A stretch of DNA of 64,000 nt from JANXZS01 sp963797255 (GCA_963797255.1 CAWCOV010000017.1:62001-126000); one strand, 5' to 3'. Positions 36,761-46,264 are shown, numbered from the stretch's first letter. Notes: generated by a model not told the origin, from the letters alone. Made by a program: numbers and translations.

Positions 36761-38182
36761 ATGCAAAAGAGCTACAACGAAGTGCCCTTGCCGGAGGGCG
36801 GCGAGGCCATCCAGTATGCCGATGGCAAGTACCTCGTACCTGATAATCCCATCATTCCATTTATCGAAGGTGACGGCACTGGTCGCGACATTTGGCAGGC
36901 CTCCCAGCGTGTATTTGATGCAGCTGTGGCGAAAGCATACGGCGGCAAGCGGGCGGTGAAGTGGTATGAGATATTCGCTGGCGAGAAGGCGTTTCGCACG
37001 TTCAACACGTGGCTTCCACACCAGTCAGTCGATGCAGCGCGCGATCTCCGAGTATCCATCAAAGGGCCGTTGACGACGCCGGTTGGCGGGGGAATTCGTT
37101 CCTTGAATGTGGCCCTGCGTCAGATTCTCGATCTATATGCCTGCGTTCGCCCCGTGAAGTATTACGACGGTGTGCCTTCGCCGGTAAAAGAGCCGGGCCG
37201 TCTGAATCTGGTCATTTTTCGCGAGAACACCGAAGACGTTTATGCCGGCATTGAGTTCCGTCAGGGTACTCCGGAAGCCGCCAAATTGATCAGTTTTCTG
37301 AATGACGAGATGTTGAAGGGCACGAGCAAGCGTGTTCGAGAAGATTCCGGCGTGGGAATCAAGCCGATCTCGATTTTCGGGACGAAAAGGCTGGTAAGAG
37401 CGGCAATCAAGTTCGCGCTGGAGAATGGGCGCAAATCCGTAACCCTTGTTCACAAGGGTAATATTCAGAAGTTTACTGAGGGAGCGTTCCGCGAGTGGGG
37501 ATATGAGGTTGCCGTGGACGAGTTCCGTGATTCGGTCGTAACCGAGCGCGAGAGCTGGATCCTTGGCAACGCGGAGTCAAATCCCGGAATTACTGTCGAG
37601 CAAAATGCGGCATTGATTGAGCCGGGGCTTGAATTCGGGAACGATGATTTCCGCAAAGCACTCTACGCGGAAATCAAGCAGGTATTGGACACGATTGGGG
37701 CGACACATGGAGGTGGCAAGTGGAAACACAAACTCCTCATCAATGATCGAATCGCCGACTCCATTTTTCAGCAGGTCATCATTCGTCCGGAAGATTACAG
37801 CGTGCTGGCCACTCCGAACCTGAATGGAGACTATATTTCCGACGCCTGCGCGGCCCAGGTCGGCGGACTCGGCATTGCTCCTGGAGCGAATATCGGAGAC
37901 GGATTCGCGGTATTCGAAGCTACCCACGGAACGGCGCCGAAATACGCTGACAAGGACATGATTAATCCCGGTTCTGTCATCTTGTCGGGCGTAATGTTGT
38001 TTGAATTTATCGGGTGGACTGAAGCAGCCAAGCTGATCGAGATGTCACTCAGGAAGACGATTCAGCAGAAATACGTCACCTATGACTTCGAACGGCAGAT
38101 GGAAGGCGCGACGAAGGCGAAGACCAGTGAATTCGCTACTCGCATGATTGAAAACATTAACAAGGGTGATGAAGCGCTGTGA
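36761..38182 (+). CDS. icd: NADP-dependent isocitrate dehydrogenase
   Basis: A 473-residue enzyme, longer than E. coli Icd (416) through insertions in its second half. Motifs include PFIEGDGTGRDIW, GGGIRSLNVALRQ with the substrate-binding serine, YACVRPVKYY, FRENTEDVYAGIE and NDRIADSIFQQ. The coenzyme loop HGTAPKYADKDMINPGS carries the Lys-Tyr pair linked to NADP specificity. It converts isocitrate to 2-oxoglutarate in the TCA cycle. mdh follows after 39 bases on the same strand, and sdhBAC lies a few kb away, so TCA genes cluster here. Confidence 0.96.
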   Translation: MQKSYNEVPLPEGGEAIQYADGKYLVPDNPIIPFIEGDGTGRDIWQASQRVFDAAVAKAYGGKRAVKWYEIFAGEKAFRTFNTWLPHQSVDAARDLRVSIKGPLTTPVGGGIRSLNVALRQILDLYACVRPVKYYDGVPSPVKEPGRLNLVIFRENTEDVYAGIEFRQGTPEAAKLISFLNDEMLKGTSKRVREDSGVGIKPISIFGTKRLVRAAIKFALENGRKSVTLVHKGNIQKFTEGAFREWGYEVAVDEFRDSVVTERESWILGNAESNPGITVEQNAALIEPGLEFGNDDFRKALYAEIKQVLDTIGATHGGGKWKHKLLINDRIADSIFQQVIIRPEDYSVLATPNLNGDYISDACAAQVGGLGIAPGANIGDGFAVFEATHGTAPKYADKDMINPGSVILSGVMLFEFIGWTEAAKLIEMSLRKTIQQKYVTYDFERQMEGATKAKTSEFATRMIENINKGDEAL

Positions 38183-38221
38183 GGTTTCGGCGGTTCATCT
38201 GATTTTGAGCAAAGGAGAGAT

Positions 38222-39214
38222 ATGCGTAGGAAAGTAACAATAGTAGGTGCGGGCAACGTGGGCGCTACGGCTGCTCACTGGATCGCAGCGAAGGAATTGG
38301 CGAATGTTGTCCTGATCGACGTGGTTGAGGGAATTCCTCAAGGCAAGGCGCTCGACTTGCTGCAGGCTATGCCGGTTGAGAAAAGAGACTCGTTCATCGT
38401 CGGCACAAACGACTATGCCGATACCGCAAACTCCGATGTGGTCGTGATCACGGCAGGAATTCCTCGCAAACCGGGGATGAGCCGCGACGATCTGTTGATG
38501 ACCAACTACAAGATCATGTCCGACGTTGTTTCCAAAGTTATTGCCTACTCGCCGGACTGCATCCTGATCGTTGTTTCCAATCCGCTGGATGCCATGGCAC
38601 AGGCCGCCTACAAACAGTCGAAATTTAATCGTGAACGCGTGATTGGAATGGCCGGCGTGCTGGATTCGGCCAGGTTCCGCACCTTTATCGCGCAGGAACT
38701 GCATGTCTCCGTAGAGAACGTGACAGCTTTTGTTTTGGGCGGCCACGGCGACACGATGGTGCCTCTGCCTCGCTATTCCACAGTAGCCGGTATTCCAATT
38801 ACCGAACTGATGGATGAGAGCACCGTCGAGCGGTTGGTGCAGCGTACCCGCGATGGCGGCGCAGAGATCGTGAAGCATCTCAAGACCGGCAGCGCCTACT
38901 ACGCGCCATCTGCGGCCGCTGTAGAGATGGTTGAAGCGATTCTCAAGGACAAGAAGAAGATTCTGCCTTGCGCTGCCTATCTTGAAGGCGAATACGGAAT
39001 TAACGGTTTATATGTTGGCGTGCCTTGCAAACTTGGAGTGCGCGGCCTCGAGCAAATCATTGAAATCAAGCTCACGGACCAGGAAGCTGCCGCGTTGCAG
39101 AAAGAGCGCCGATGCGGTAAAGGAACTTTGTGCGGTGATAGGCGTCTAGCAAAACGTCATGAGCAAAAGAGAACCGTCCAGCGAGTGCTGGACGGTTATT
39201 CTCTTTGCGGCTGA
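38222..39214 (+). CDS. mdh: Malate dehydrogenase, C-terminus altered by a frameshift
   Basis: This is an LDH-like malate dehydrogenase of about 310 residues. It has the Rossmann motif VGAGNVGATAA, NAD-selecting Asp in VLIDVVEG, substrate arginines in PRKPGMSRDD and GVLDSARFR, and the catalytic His in GGHGDTMVPL. A perfect AAGGAG precedes the ATG. Near 39101-39104 one extra base (CAGAAAGAGC) shifts the frame. The expected end KSADAVKELCAVIGV is encoded in another frame and would stop at 39149, whereas the shifted frame runs on to 39214 into the terminator. Only the last 15 or so residues are affected, so either a sequencing insertion or a tolerated tail change is possible. Confidence 0.9.
   Translation: MRRKVTIVGAGNVGATAAHWIAAKELANVVLIDVVEGIPQGKALDLLQAMPVEKRDSFIVGTNDYADTANSDVVVITAGIPRKPGMSRDDLLMTNYKIMSDVVSKVIAYSPDCILIVVSNPLDAMAQAAYKQSKFNRERVIGMAGVLDSARFRTFIAQELHVSVENVTAFVLGGHGDTMVPLPRYSTVAGIPITELMDESTVERLVQRTRDGGAEIVKHLKTGSAYYAPSAAAVEMVEAILKDKKKILPCAAYLEGEYGINGLYVGVPCKLGVRGLEQIIEIKLTDQEAAALQKERRCGKGTLCGDRRLAKRHEQKRTVQRVLDGYSLCG
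39165..39206. terminator. Bidirectional intrinsic terminator between mdh and the cyclophilin gene
   Basis: ACCGTCCAGC (39173-39182) and GCTGGACGGT (39187-39196) form a perfect 10-bp stem with a GAGT loop, flanked by AAGAGAA and TTCTCTT, which pair further and give T-rich tracts on both strands. It separates two convergent genes. Confidence 0.85.
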
Positions 39215-39215
39215 T

Positions 39216-39743
39216 CTAGACGCGTTCGATGGTGACAGATTCAAGAACGATAGGCGTGGACGGGCGATCCTGCGCACCACGCTTCACCTTGGAAATTTTC
39301 TCGACCACATCGTATCCCTCGACGACTTCGCCGAAGATCGTGTGTTTTCCAGTGAGCCAGTCAGTATTCGCGACTGTGATGAAGAATTGAGAACCGTTCG
39401 TGTTCGGGCCAGCATTTGCCATGGCCAATTTGCCGGGCTCTTTGAAATGGTGCTTGGAGCCGCGTGTCTCGTCTTCGAACTTATAACCCGGACCGCCCAT
39501 GCCATTCCCCATCGGGTCGCCGCCCTGGACCATGAAGTCCGGAATCACACGGTGAAACACAGTCCCGTTATAGAGCTTTTCATTTGATTTTTTTCCGGCA
39601 GTGGGATGGGTCCAGTCCTTGGTGCCTTCCGCCAAGGCGATGAAATTTGCAACGGTCTTGGGCGCATCCTGCTCAAAAAGACGGCAGACGACCTTACCTT
39701 CAGAGGTGTTGAACGTGGCATAAGTGCCGGGCTGCAGCGACAT
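39216..39743 (-). CDS. Cyclophilin-type peptidyl-prolyl isomerase, cytoplasmic
   Basis: A 175-residue cyclophilin without a signal peptide. Signatures are FHRVIPDFMVQGGDP, LAMANAGPNTNGSQFFIT and KHTIFGEVVEGYD, which include the active-site Arg, Phe, Met and Gln. It speeds cis-trans proline isomerisation. It lies 31 bases downstream of an exported paralogue with the same insertion (EGTKDWTHP-TGKK), so the two look like a tandem duplication that took separate compartments. Confidence 0.95.
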   Translation of the reverse strand: MSLQPGTYATFNTSEGKVVCRLFEQDAPKTVANFIALAEGTKDWTHPTAGKKSNEKLYNGTVFHRVIPDFMVQGGDPMGNGMGGPGYKFEDETRGSKHHFKEPGKLAMANAGPNTNGSQFFITVANTDWLTGKHTIFGEVVEGYDVVEKISKVKRGAQDRPSTPIVLESVTIERV

Positions 39744-39774
39744 AGAAAACTCTCCTCGAAATGTTGGATAAGCG

Positions 39775-40548
39775 TTAAGGTTTGGCCGCGGGCGCTGCGG
39801 GCGTAGCGGTGGCAGGCAAGGGTGGCATTGGCTGGCCCTCGCGCACGATGGTGACTTTCTTTAACACGACATCTTCAAGCGGCTTGTCCTGGGAATTCTT
39901 GGGCACCCGGGCAATGGCTTTCACCACAACCATGCTGTCGTCATCGCATTGACCCAGAATGGTGTGCACGTGGTTGAGATGTTCGGTGGGAACTTCGGTG
40001 ATAAAAAACTGAGAGCCGTTTGTGTCCGGTCCGGAATTCGCCATCGCCAGGCGTCCGGGAACGTCGAAGTTGATAGCCGGGTCGAACTCATCCTTGAACA
40101 TATAGCCGGGATCGCCGGTACCAACGCCCATGGGATCGCCGCCCTGGATCATGAAGTCAGGAATCACCCGATGAAAGACGGTGTTGTTATAGAGCGGCTT
40201 GTGGTGCATTTTCTTGCCCGTGGCGGGATCGGTCCAATCCTTCGTGCCCTCGGCCAGAGCGATGAAGTTCTCTGCGGCAACGGGAGCCTGCTTGTCGAAG
40301 AGCCTGCAGGAAATTCGCCCCATAGTAGTGTCCATGACCGCAGTTGGTCCGGTCGGTTGCGGAGACACTTTCACCTGGGATCCGGGGGAATCGGGCAGAT
40401 CCGACGCGGCAGCTGGAGGCGGAGTCGTCTGCTGAGCCGGTGGCGGGGTTTGCTGAGCCGGTGGTTGGGTTGATTGTTGTGCGCCGGCTAAAAAGGTAAA
40501 GGCCCCGGACGCGATTGCAATTGCGGCAAGGTGGTAGATGGATTTCAT
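39775..40548 (-). CDS. Cyclophilin-type peptidyl-prolyl isomerase, exported
   Basis: This 257-residue paralogue of the next gene begins with a signal peptide (MKSIYHLAAIAIASGAFTFLAGA). A Pro/Gln-rich linker (about 25-60), a cyclophilin domain (FHRVIPDFMIQGGDP, NGSQFFIT) and a Pro/Ala-rich tail follow. It should assist protein folding in the periplasm or outer envelope. The ATG at 40548 with GAGA upstream is chosen over the TTG at 40560. Confidence 0.93.
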   Translation of the reverse strand: MKSIYHLAAIAIASGAFTFLAGAQQSTQPPAQQTPPPAQQTTPPPAAASDLPDSPGSQVKVSPQPTGPTAVMDTTMGRISCRLFDKQAPVAAENFIALAEGTKDWTDPATGKKMHHKPLYNNTVFHRVIPDFMIQGGDPMGVGTGDPGYMFKDEFDPAINFDVPGRLAMANSGPDTNGSQFFITEVPTEHLNHVHTILGQCDDDSMVVVKAIARVPKNSQDKPLEDVVLKKVTIVREGQPMPPLPATATPAAPAAKP

Positions 40549-40618
40549 TCTGATTCTCAAGACTCTAGGGTACCTGATGACCGCGCTTCCATGCCAGTGC
40601 CGGCGGGAACGGCTCTAA

Positions 40619-41935
40619 CTACTGCTTCTCCGCCGGTTGATGCTGCGTGATCCGTGGACGCCCCTCCGCCTGAAGTTGATGACCGACAGCCTCGACCTTG
40701 CGGAAGACGCGGAGGAAGTTACCGCCTAGAATCTTGTCGCAATCGGCGGCGCTGTAACCGCGCGCCATCAAGGCTTCGGTAATCTTCGGAAGATCGGCAG
40801 CAGAATCAATGCCCTCAGGAAGAGACTCGACACCGTCGAAATCCGAGCCTAGACCAACGTAGTCTACGCCGGCGACCTTCGCAATGTGGTCAATGTGGTC
40901 GATCAGCACATGGAACGGAGGCCGAGGAATCTTCGCTGCGAATTCCTTGTCAATAGCCAGAAGTGCTTCCTGGTCCACGGGTTTTCCTTCTGCTGCAAAC
41001 TTCGCTCGCAGGGCATCCGCAGCCTTCTTGCGCTCGGGAGCCTGCGCCTCCCAGGCATTGCGATAATCCTGGCTGAGAAAGGCGGAGTAGAAATTCACCA
41101 TCACAACGCCGTCGTTCACGGCAACAGCGCGCAACATCTCGTCCGTCATGTTGCGTGGTGAATCGCACAACGCGCGTGCGGAAGAGTGAGACGCAATCAC
41201 GGGAGCGCGGCTGATGACGAGGGTCCGATAGAAAGTCTTATCCGCGACGTGCGAGATATCCACGAGCATGCCGAGTCGATTCATCTCGTAGACCACGTCT
41301 TTGCCAAACTCTGTCAGGCCTTCCTTCGTGTGCGGCACTTTTGCGTCGGAATAGTCGCCGGAACTGTCGGCCCAGTCGGTTGAATTGGACCAGGTAAGCG
41401 TCATGTAACGCACGCCCAACCGATAGTAGTCGCGTAGCAACCCAAGATCGTTGTCAATGGAGTGGCCGCCCTCAATGCCCATCAAGGCGGCGAACTTGTG
41501 CTGGCGGTGTGCGGCGACAATGTCATCGGCTGAATAAGCCATGCGCATCTGACTCGGATACTTGGCGGCCTGCTGATGTACCGCATCTATCAGCGAGAGC
41601 GTGCGGTGCACGTACTGACCCTTGAAAGCTTCGGGATTCACCCAAATGGAGAAAAACTCTGCGTCAAGGTTGCCGGTTTTTGCCGAGTCCAGATTCAGAC
41701 TGCCGCCTTTAAGCGGATCGCCGAGATTCCAGTTTTCATCCAGGAACCGCTGCGTTGTGTCTGCATGTGTGTCGATAACGAGCGCACCACGATGCACAGC
41801 AAGCGGATCTGCCTTCGCAGAAGACTGAGACTTAGGAGTCGATTTTGGAGCGGATGTTTTAGGTGTCATGGCGGTATTTTGAGCGCTGGCGGAGAGTAGG
41901 GAAGCAGCGGCGAAAGCGAGCACAAGAGTCTTCAT
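40619..41935 (-). CDS. Exported M19 family membrane dipeptidase
   Basis: This 438-residue enzyme has a signal peptide (MKTLVLAFAAASLLSASA), a basic Ser/Lys/Pro linker and a TIM-barrel M19 domain. Zinc ligands are visible in VIDTHADT, MGIEGGHS, DISHVADKTF and ASHSSARA, with the late acid in LGSDFDGVE. Family members hydrolyse dipeptides, including some D-containing ones, in the periplasm. It ends upstream of the exported cyclophilin gene on the same strand, 70 bases away. Confidence 0.94.
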   Translation of the reverse strand: MKTLVLAFAAASLLSASAQNTAMTPKTSAPKSTPKSQSSAKADPLAVHRGALVIDTHADTTQRFLDENWNLGDPLKGGSLNLDSAKTGNLDAEFFSIWVNPEAFKGQYVHRTLSLIDAVHQQAAKYPSQMRMAYSADDIVAAHRQHKFAALMGIEGGHSIDNDLGLLRDYYRLGVRYMTLTWSNSTDWADSSGDYSDAKVPHTKEGLTEFGKDVVYEMNRLGMLVDISHVADKTFYRTLVISRAPVIASHSSARALCDSPRNMTDEMLRAVAVNDGVVMVNFYSAFLSQDYRNAWEAQAPERKKAADALRAKFAAEGKPVDQEALLAIDKEFAAKIPRPPFHVLIDHIDHIAKVAGVDYVGLGSDFDGVESLPEGIDSAADLPKITEALMARGYSAADCDKILGGNFLRVFRKVEAVGHQLQAEGRPRITQHQPAEKQ

Positions 41936-42025
41936 AATTTTAGGAAGGAATCAGTATGACTTGTTAGAAAATTTTAACAGGGCGGACTTAGGTGAGACTT
42001 TGATCCAAGAAGACCAGTAAGGACG

Positions 42026-42053
42026 AAAGGGCCAGTCGCACGACTGGCCCTTC
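42026..42053 (-). terminator. Intrinsic terminator after sdhB
   Basis: AAGGGCCAGTCG and CGACTGGCCCTT are perfect inverted repeats (42027-42038 and 42041-42052) with a two-base CA centre, followed on the minus strand by a short T-rich tract. It closes the sdh operon. Confidence 0.75.
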
Positions 42054-42069
42054 CTGTCTTGTTAACTCG

Positions 42070-42819
42070 TTAAGTCGTGAATACATCTTTCGCAGCCTGG
42101 ATGACGACGTCACGCCCTACATCGGAAATTGCTTTTGTCAGCGGCACCTGTTTCGGACAGGCCTGGACGCAGTTTTGGGCATAACCGCACTCCTGGATTC
42201 CGCCATCTCCCATCAGTGCATGCAGGCGATCTTCCTTGAGTACTTTACCGGACGGATGTTCATTGAAGAGTTGCACCTGTGCGATCGTCGCGGCGCCCAC
42301 GAAGTTAGTGGAATCATTAAACTGCGGGCAAACCTCCATGCAGATCGTGCAGGAAATACAGCGTGACAACGGATAATTGGCTTCCTGCTTCTGCGGCGTT
42401 ACGCGAGGACCGGATCCCAGATCGTAAGTGCCATCCAGGGGCACCCACGCTTTCACGCGCTTCAAGTTTTCGAATAAGACACCGCGGTCCACCGACAAGT
42501 CACGGACGATGGGGAATTTGGAAAGCGGCTCCAATTTGATTGGCTGGTCGAGCTTGTCTACAAGCGCAGAGCAGGCCATGCGCGCCTTGCCGTTGATGAG
42601 CATTGAGCAGGATCCGCAGATTTCTTCCAGGCAATTGGAGTCGTAAGTAATGGGAGTGGAAGCCCTGCCGTCCGTCGTCGTCGGGTTGACGGCTATATCG
42701 CGCAACGAGGAGATAACGTTCATTCCGGGGCGATAAGGTAGTTCAAACTTGTCCCAAACAACTGGACCATCGGGCCCGCTTTGGCGCTTGATTTCAAACT
42801 TGACGGTACGCTCTGCCAT
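42070..42819 (-). CDS. sdhB: Succinate dehydrogenase iron-sulfur subunit
   Basis: 249 residues. The N-terminal [2Fe-2S] cluster motif CLEEICGSCSMLINGKARMAC is followed by C-terminal cysteine groups CISCTICMEVCP and CGYAQNCVQACP for the 3Fe/4Fe clusters. It passes electrons from the flavin subunit to quinone. GGGAG precedes the ATG. It is the last gene of sdhC-sdhA-sdhB; the sdhA stop is 24 bases upstream. Confidence 0.96.
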   Translation of the reverse strand: MAERTVKFEIKRQSGPDGPVVWDKFELPYRPGMNVISSLRDIAVNPTTTDGRASTPITYDSNCLEEICGSCSMLINGKARMACSALVDKLDQPIKLEPLSKFPIVRDLSVDRGVLFENLKRVKAWVPLDGTYDLGSGPRVTPQKQEANYPLSRCISCTICMEVCPQFNDSTNFVGAATIAQVQLFNEHPSGKVLKEDRLHALMGDGGIQECGYAQNCVQACPKQVPLTKAISDVGRDVVIQAAKDVFTT

Positions 42820-42842
42820 TCTTCTATCTCCCTCAGGTTCCT

Positions 42843-44624
42843 TTACTTCGCTGCGTCGTAACGGCGAGGACGTGGTTTGATAAATTGTGTGTCGACTTCC
42901 TCAAACTCAAAGCGAGGTTCATCGGCATCCGGAGCGAAGTATGCCTTGGTTGTCTTCAAGAATCGCTCGTCATCGCGATCCGGAAAATCCGGCTTGTAGT
43001 GCGCACCGCGAGACTCATCGCGGAGTGCGGCGCCCTGCGCGACCACGCGGCTGATTTGCAGCATGTTGTACAGCTGACGCGTGAAAGCGAAACTAGTATT
43101 TGCCCAGGCGCTCTTGTCACTCAAATTGATGTTTCGATAGCGCTCAAGCAACTCATAGATCTTGGCGTCGGTATCCTTCAAGGCCTTGTTGTACCGGATA
43201 ACCGTGGCATTCTTCGTCATCGTCTCGCCCAGCTCACGCCAGATCTTGAACGGATTTTCGGTGCCGTCTGAATTCATCAGGCCGGAGTTGATCTCTTCCT
43301 GCCGCTTCTTTTCAGCACCATGTCCGCCGTCTCCTTGTGCCGCTGGGAGAGACTTGGCGTATTCGATGGCCTTGGGACCAGCCCTGAATCCACCAAAGAT
43401 GCAGGAGAGAAGGGAATTCGCGCCAAGGCGGTTGGCGCCGTGGTACTGATACTCAGCTTCGCCGGCAGCAAATACGCCAGGAATATTCGTCATCTGGTTG
43501 AAATCGACCCAAAGTCCGCCCATGGTGTAGTGCATGCCAGGAAAGATCTTCATAGGCACTTCGCGAGGATCGTCGCCGACAAACTTTTCGTAAATCTCGA
43601 GGATGCCTTCCAGCTTGCGATCGAGAGTAGCGCGATCAATATGCGTCAGGTCTAAGTAGACCATCGGCTGTCCGTCGATGCCTAATCCGTGCTCGTACAC
43701 GATCTTGTGGATGGCTCGTGTGGCGACATCGCGGGGGACAAGATTTCCGTACTTGGGATACCACTCTTCAAGGAAGTAGAAGCGATCTTCTGTCGGGATA
43801 CTCGTCCAATCGCGCGCATCTCCTGCCTTGCGCGGCACCCAGACTCGCCCGCCTTCTCCACGAGCTGACTCTGACATCAACCGCAACTTGTCTTCGCCCG
43901 GAATACACGTTGGGTGCACCTGGATGAATTCGCCGTTCGCATAGTAAGCGCCCTGCTGGTACAACGCCGAATTCGCCGATCCCGTGCAGACGACAGAATT
44001 CGTACTCTTGCCGAAGATGGCGCCGTTGCCGCCGGTCGCGATGATGATGGCGTCCGCTGGAAAGGTACGAACCTCCATGCTGCGCAGGTTCATCGCGCAG
44101 ATGCCGCGGCACGTCTTGTTTCCATCCAGCACTGCGGAAAGAAACTCCCAGCCTTCGTACTTCTGCACTTTGCCTTCCGACTCATACCGGCGAACTTGTT
44201 CGTCGAGAGCGTAGAGCAGCTGTTGGCCCGTCGTTGCTCCGGCAAAGGCGGTACGGTGAAAGAGTGTTCCACCAAAACGACGAAAATCGAGCAGGCCTTC
44301 CGGTGTTCGGTTGAAAGGAACGCCCATGCGATCGAGCAGGTCAATGATGCCAGGCCCAGCCTCGCACATCGCTTTGACCGGCGTCTGGTTCGCGAGAAAG
44401 TCTCCCCCATAAACCGTATCGTCAAAGTGTTGCCACGTGGTGTCGCCCTCACCTTTAAGGTTCTTGGCGGCGTTAATACCTCCCTGCGCGCAGACTGAAT
44501 GTGAGCGCTTCACTGGGACGATAGAGAAGAGGTCAACCTTGCCGCCAGCCTCGGCGATCTTAATTACGGCCGAAAGTCCGGCCAGTCCGCCGCCTACGAC
44601 GATGATCCTGGGAATTGCTGCCAT
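42843..44624 (-). CDS. sdhA: Succinate dehydrogenase / fumarate reductase flavoprotein subunit
   Basis: 593 residues with the FAD-binding Rossmann start IIVVGGGLAGLSA, the covalent flavin site HSVCAQGGINAA, HPTC and the catalytic arginine region SESARGEGG, followed by YHGANRLGANSLLSC. The layout resembles the B. subtilis/Wolinella group that pairs with a single cytochrome b subunit. It oxidises succinate to fumarate at the membrane's inner face. GGATAAG lies close upstream of the ATG. Confidence 0.96.
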   Translation of the reverse strand: MAAIPRIIVVGGGLAGLSAVIKIAEAGGKVDLFSIVPVKRSHSVCAQGGINAAKNLKGEGDTTWQHFDDTVYGGDFLANQTPVKAMCEAGPGIIDLLDRMGVPFNRTPEGLLDFRRFGGTLFHRTAFAGATTGQQLLYALDEQVRRYESEGKVQKYEGWEFLSAVLDGNKTCRGICAMNLRSMEVRTFPADAIIIATGGNGAIFGKSTNSVVCTGSANSALYQQGAYYANGEFIQVHPTCIPGEDKLRLMSESARGEGGRVWVPRKAGDARDWTSIPTEDRFYFLEEWYPKYGNLVPRDVATRAIHKIVYEHGLGIDGQPMVYLDLTHIDRATLDRKLEGILEIYEKFVGDDPREVPMKIFPGMHYTMGGLWVDFNQMTNIPGVFAAGEAEYQYHGANRLGANSLLSCIFGGFRAGPKAIEYAKSLPAAQGDGGHGAEKKRQEEINSGLMNSDGTENPFKIWRELGETMTKNATVIRYNKALKDTDAKIYELLERYRNINLSDKSAWANTSFAFTRQLYNMLQISRVVAQGAALRDESRGAHYKPDFPDRDDERFLKTTKAYFAPDADEPRFEFEEVDTQFIKPRPRRYDAAK

Positions 44625-44709
44625 GATTCGAACTTATCCTTTCTTACTCAGCTGCGCGCACAATCCAACGCAGGTCCGTCACTCACCCAAATAAAGGCTG
44701 TTCGTTTAC

Positions 44710-45489
44710 TTATTGTGACGCCAGAGGAGCTGCGTCAGTCGGCGGTGACGGAACTTCGCCCCCGATGATTTGTGCGGGGGTCAAATCGGCTGGTGCATTC
44801 CTGTAGTCCGGGCCGACGAAGGCATAAATACTCGCGAGCCCGATAACGACCATCACCACTCCGAGTCCGGTGCATGCATACCCCATCTTGCGCCGTGCCT
44901 TATCTCCCGGTGTAATGCCCCATTTTGCCGAAAAGAGCCAGATTCCATACGCAAAGTGCCAGCAGGTTGCCACGATAGCGACGACGTAAAAGGCCAGCAT
45001 CCACGGATTCGACAGTTCAACCTGCACTTTGTGGAAGGCCGCGCCCGGATGTTCCGGCAAGGAAATTCCGGCAAACCTCTGCCGCCAGACATGCTGCGCG
45101 ATGTAAACCAGCGCAATCATTCCAGTCCAACGCTGCGCCACGTACATCCAGTTCCCGGCCCAGGGGTAGTAGACGACGTTGCTCTTTCCGCGAACCCAGA
45201 TATAAACGCCGTAAAGCCCGTGGTAGATCAAGGGCAGGAAAATGAAAACCCACTCCAGCACCCGCACAAAGGGCAATGCATTCAGAAACTTAACTTGCTG
45301 AGCGTAGGCTGCGGGACCCTTCAATGCTTCGAAATTCGAGATGAAATGCTCAACCAGAAAAGCGCCAATCGGCACGATTCCGCTAAGAGAATGCAGCTTG
45401 CGGAGCAAGAACGAGTGACCCTCGCCAGCCTGTAACGGCTGCACACCACGTGCAGGAGGGGTGGCAGAAGGATTAACGGCGGTGGCCAT
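44710..45489 (-). CDS. sdhC: Succinate dehydrogenase cytochrome b558 subunit
   Basis: 259 residues with five hydrophobic helices and the family pattern RKLHSLSGIVPIGAFLVEHF, YHGLYGVYIW, WTGMIALVYIAQHVWRQR and CWHFAYGIWLF, supplying histidines for two b hemes. It anchors SdhA and SdhB and reduces quinone. The ATG at 45489 (GGAG 10 bases upstream) is chosen over a TTG two codons earlier. It is the first gene of the operon. Confidence 0.93.
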   Translation of the reverse strand: MATAVNPSATPPARGVQPLQAGEGHSFLLRKLHSLSGIVPIGAFLVEHFISNFEALKGPAAYAQQVKFLNALPFVRVLEWVFIFLPLIYHGLYGVYIWVRGKSNVVYYPWAGNWMYVAQRWTGMIALVYIAQHVWRQRFAGISLPEHPGAAFHKVQVELSNPWMLAFYVVAIVATCWHFAYGIWLFSAKWGITPGDKARRKMGYACTGLGVVMVVIGLASIYAFVGPDYRNAPADLTPAQIIGGEVPSPPTDAAPLASQ

Positions 45490-45622
45490 GGGCAACGAAC
45501 TCCTTAATTTCGTAAATAGAAGGGGATAGCCATTCAGACAACGAGTTCATCTAAGCCCATTATTGGTCCGCAGAAGAACCAGCGTCAAGGAAGCCGCAAG
45601 CTCGCCTCGACGGTGCCAAAGT

Positions 45623-46264
45623 TCACACGGGATTCTCAACTTTCAACAAATCCAACAAAGCACGAAACGCCCGGCCTCTGTGACTTAATTGATGCTTCGT
45701 TTCAAGGTCGATTTGAGCCATTGTCAGACCCAATTCCGGAAGAAAAAACAGGGGGTCGTATCCAAAACCGCCGGATCCTTGTGGCTGCGTAAGAATTTGT
45801 CCGTCTACTTGACCTTCAGCCGTTAGAAGGCACTTACCGTCTTGAGCGAGAGCCAAAACACAGCGATAGCGCGCCTGACGCTGGCTCGACGGTACGGACG
45901 CCATGTTGGCTAGAAGCAGGCCATTGTTCGCCTGATCCGAGGCTTCACCTGCCGACGCCACGACACCTGCGTCTTCCGCATACCTCGCTGAGCGAACACC
46001 GGGTGCTCCGTTCAATGCATCGACTTCCAAACCGGAATCGTCTGCAAGAACAAATCTGCCGGGCACGAAGTCGCAATAGTAGACAGCTTTCGATCGAGCA
46101 TTTCCTTCAAAAGTATCCTCATTTTCGGGTGCCAGAGGTATCTCGGAGAGCCCCGGAAGAAGCTCAAGAGCAATCGACCCCGATTTGCCAGCCTCAGCGG
46201 CAGCTATCGAAAAGTCACGTAGTTTTCCGGCATTGCTGCTCGCAATAAAAATGGTGGTCATCAT
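45623..46264 (-). CDS. rdgB: RdgB/HAM1 non-canonical purine NTP pyrophosphatase (dITP/XTP)
   Basis: A 213-residue house-cleaning enzyme. Signatures are IFIASSNAGKLRDF, ENEDTFEGNARSKA, LADDSGLEVDALNGAPGVRSARY, GSGGFGYDPLFF and HQLSHRGRA. It hydrolyses dITP, XTP and ITP to monophosphates, protecting DNA. The frame continues upstream to 46357, overlapping the TPR gene, but similarity starts at the tandem ATGs at 46264/46261. No clear Shine-Dalgarno is present. Confidence 0.93.
   Translation of the reverse strand: MMTTIFIASSNAGKLRDFSIAAAEAGKSGSIALELLPGLSEIPLAPENEDTFEGNARSKAVYYCDFVPGRFVLADDSGLEVDALNGAPGVRSARYAEDAGVVASAGEASDQANNGLLLANMASVPSSQRQARYRCVLALAQDGKCLLTAEGQVDGQILTQPQGSGGFGYDPLFFLPELGLTMAQIDLETKHQLSHRGRAFRALLDLLKVENPV

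Noticed and set aside
38195..38878. 227-residue minus-strand frame inside mdh
   Set aside because: Antisense to a clearly conserved enzyme, and His-rich because of codon mirroring.
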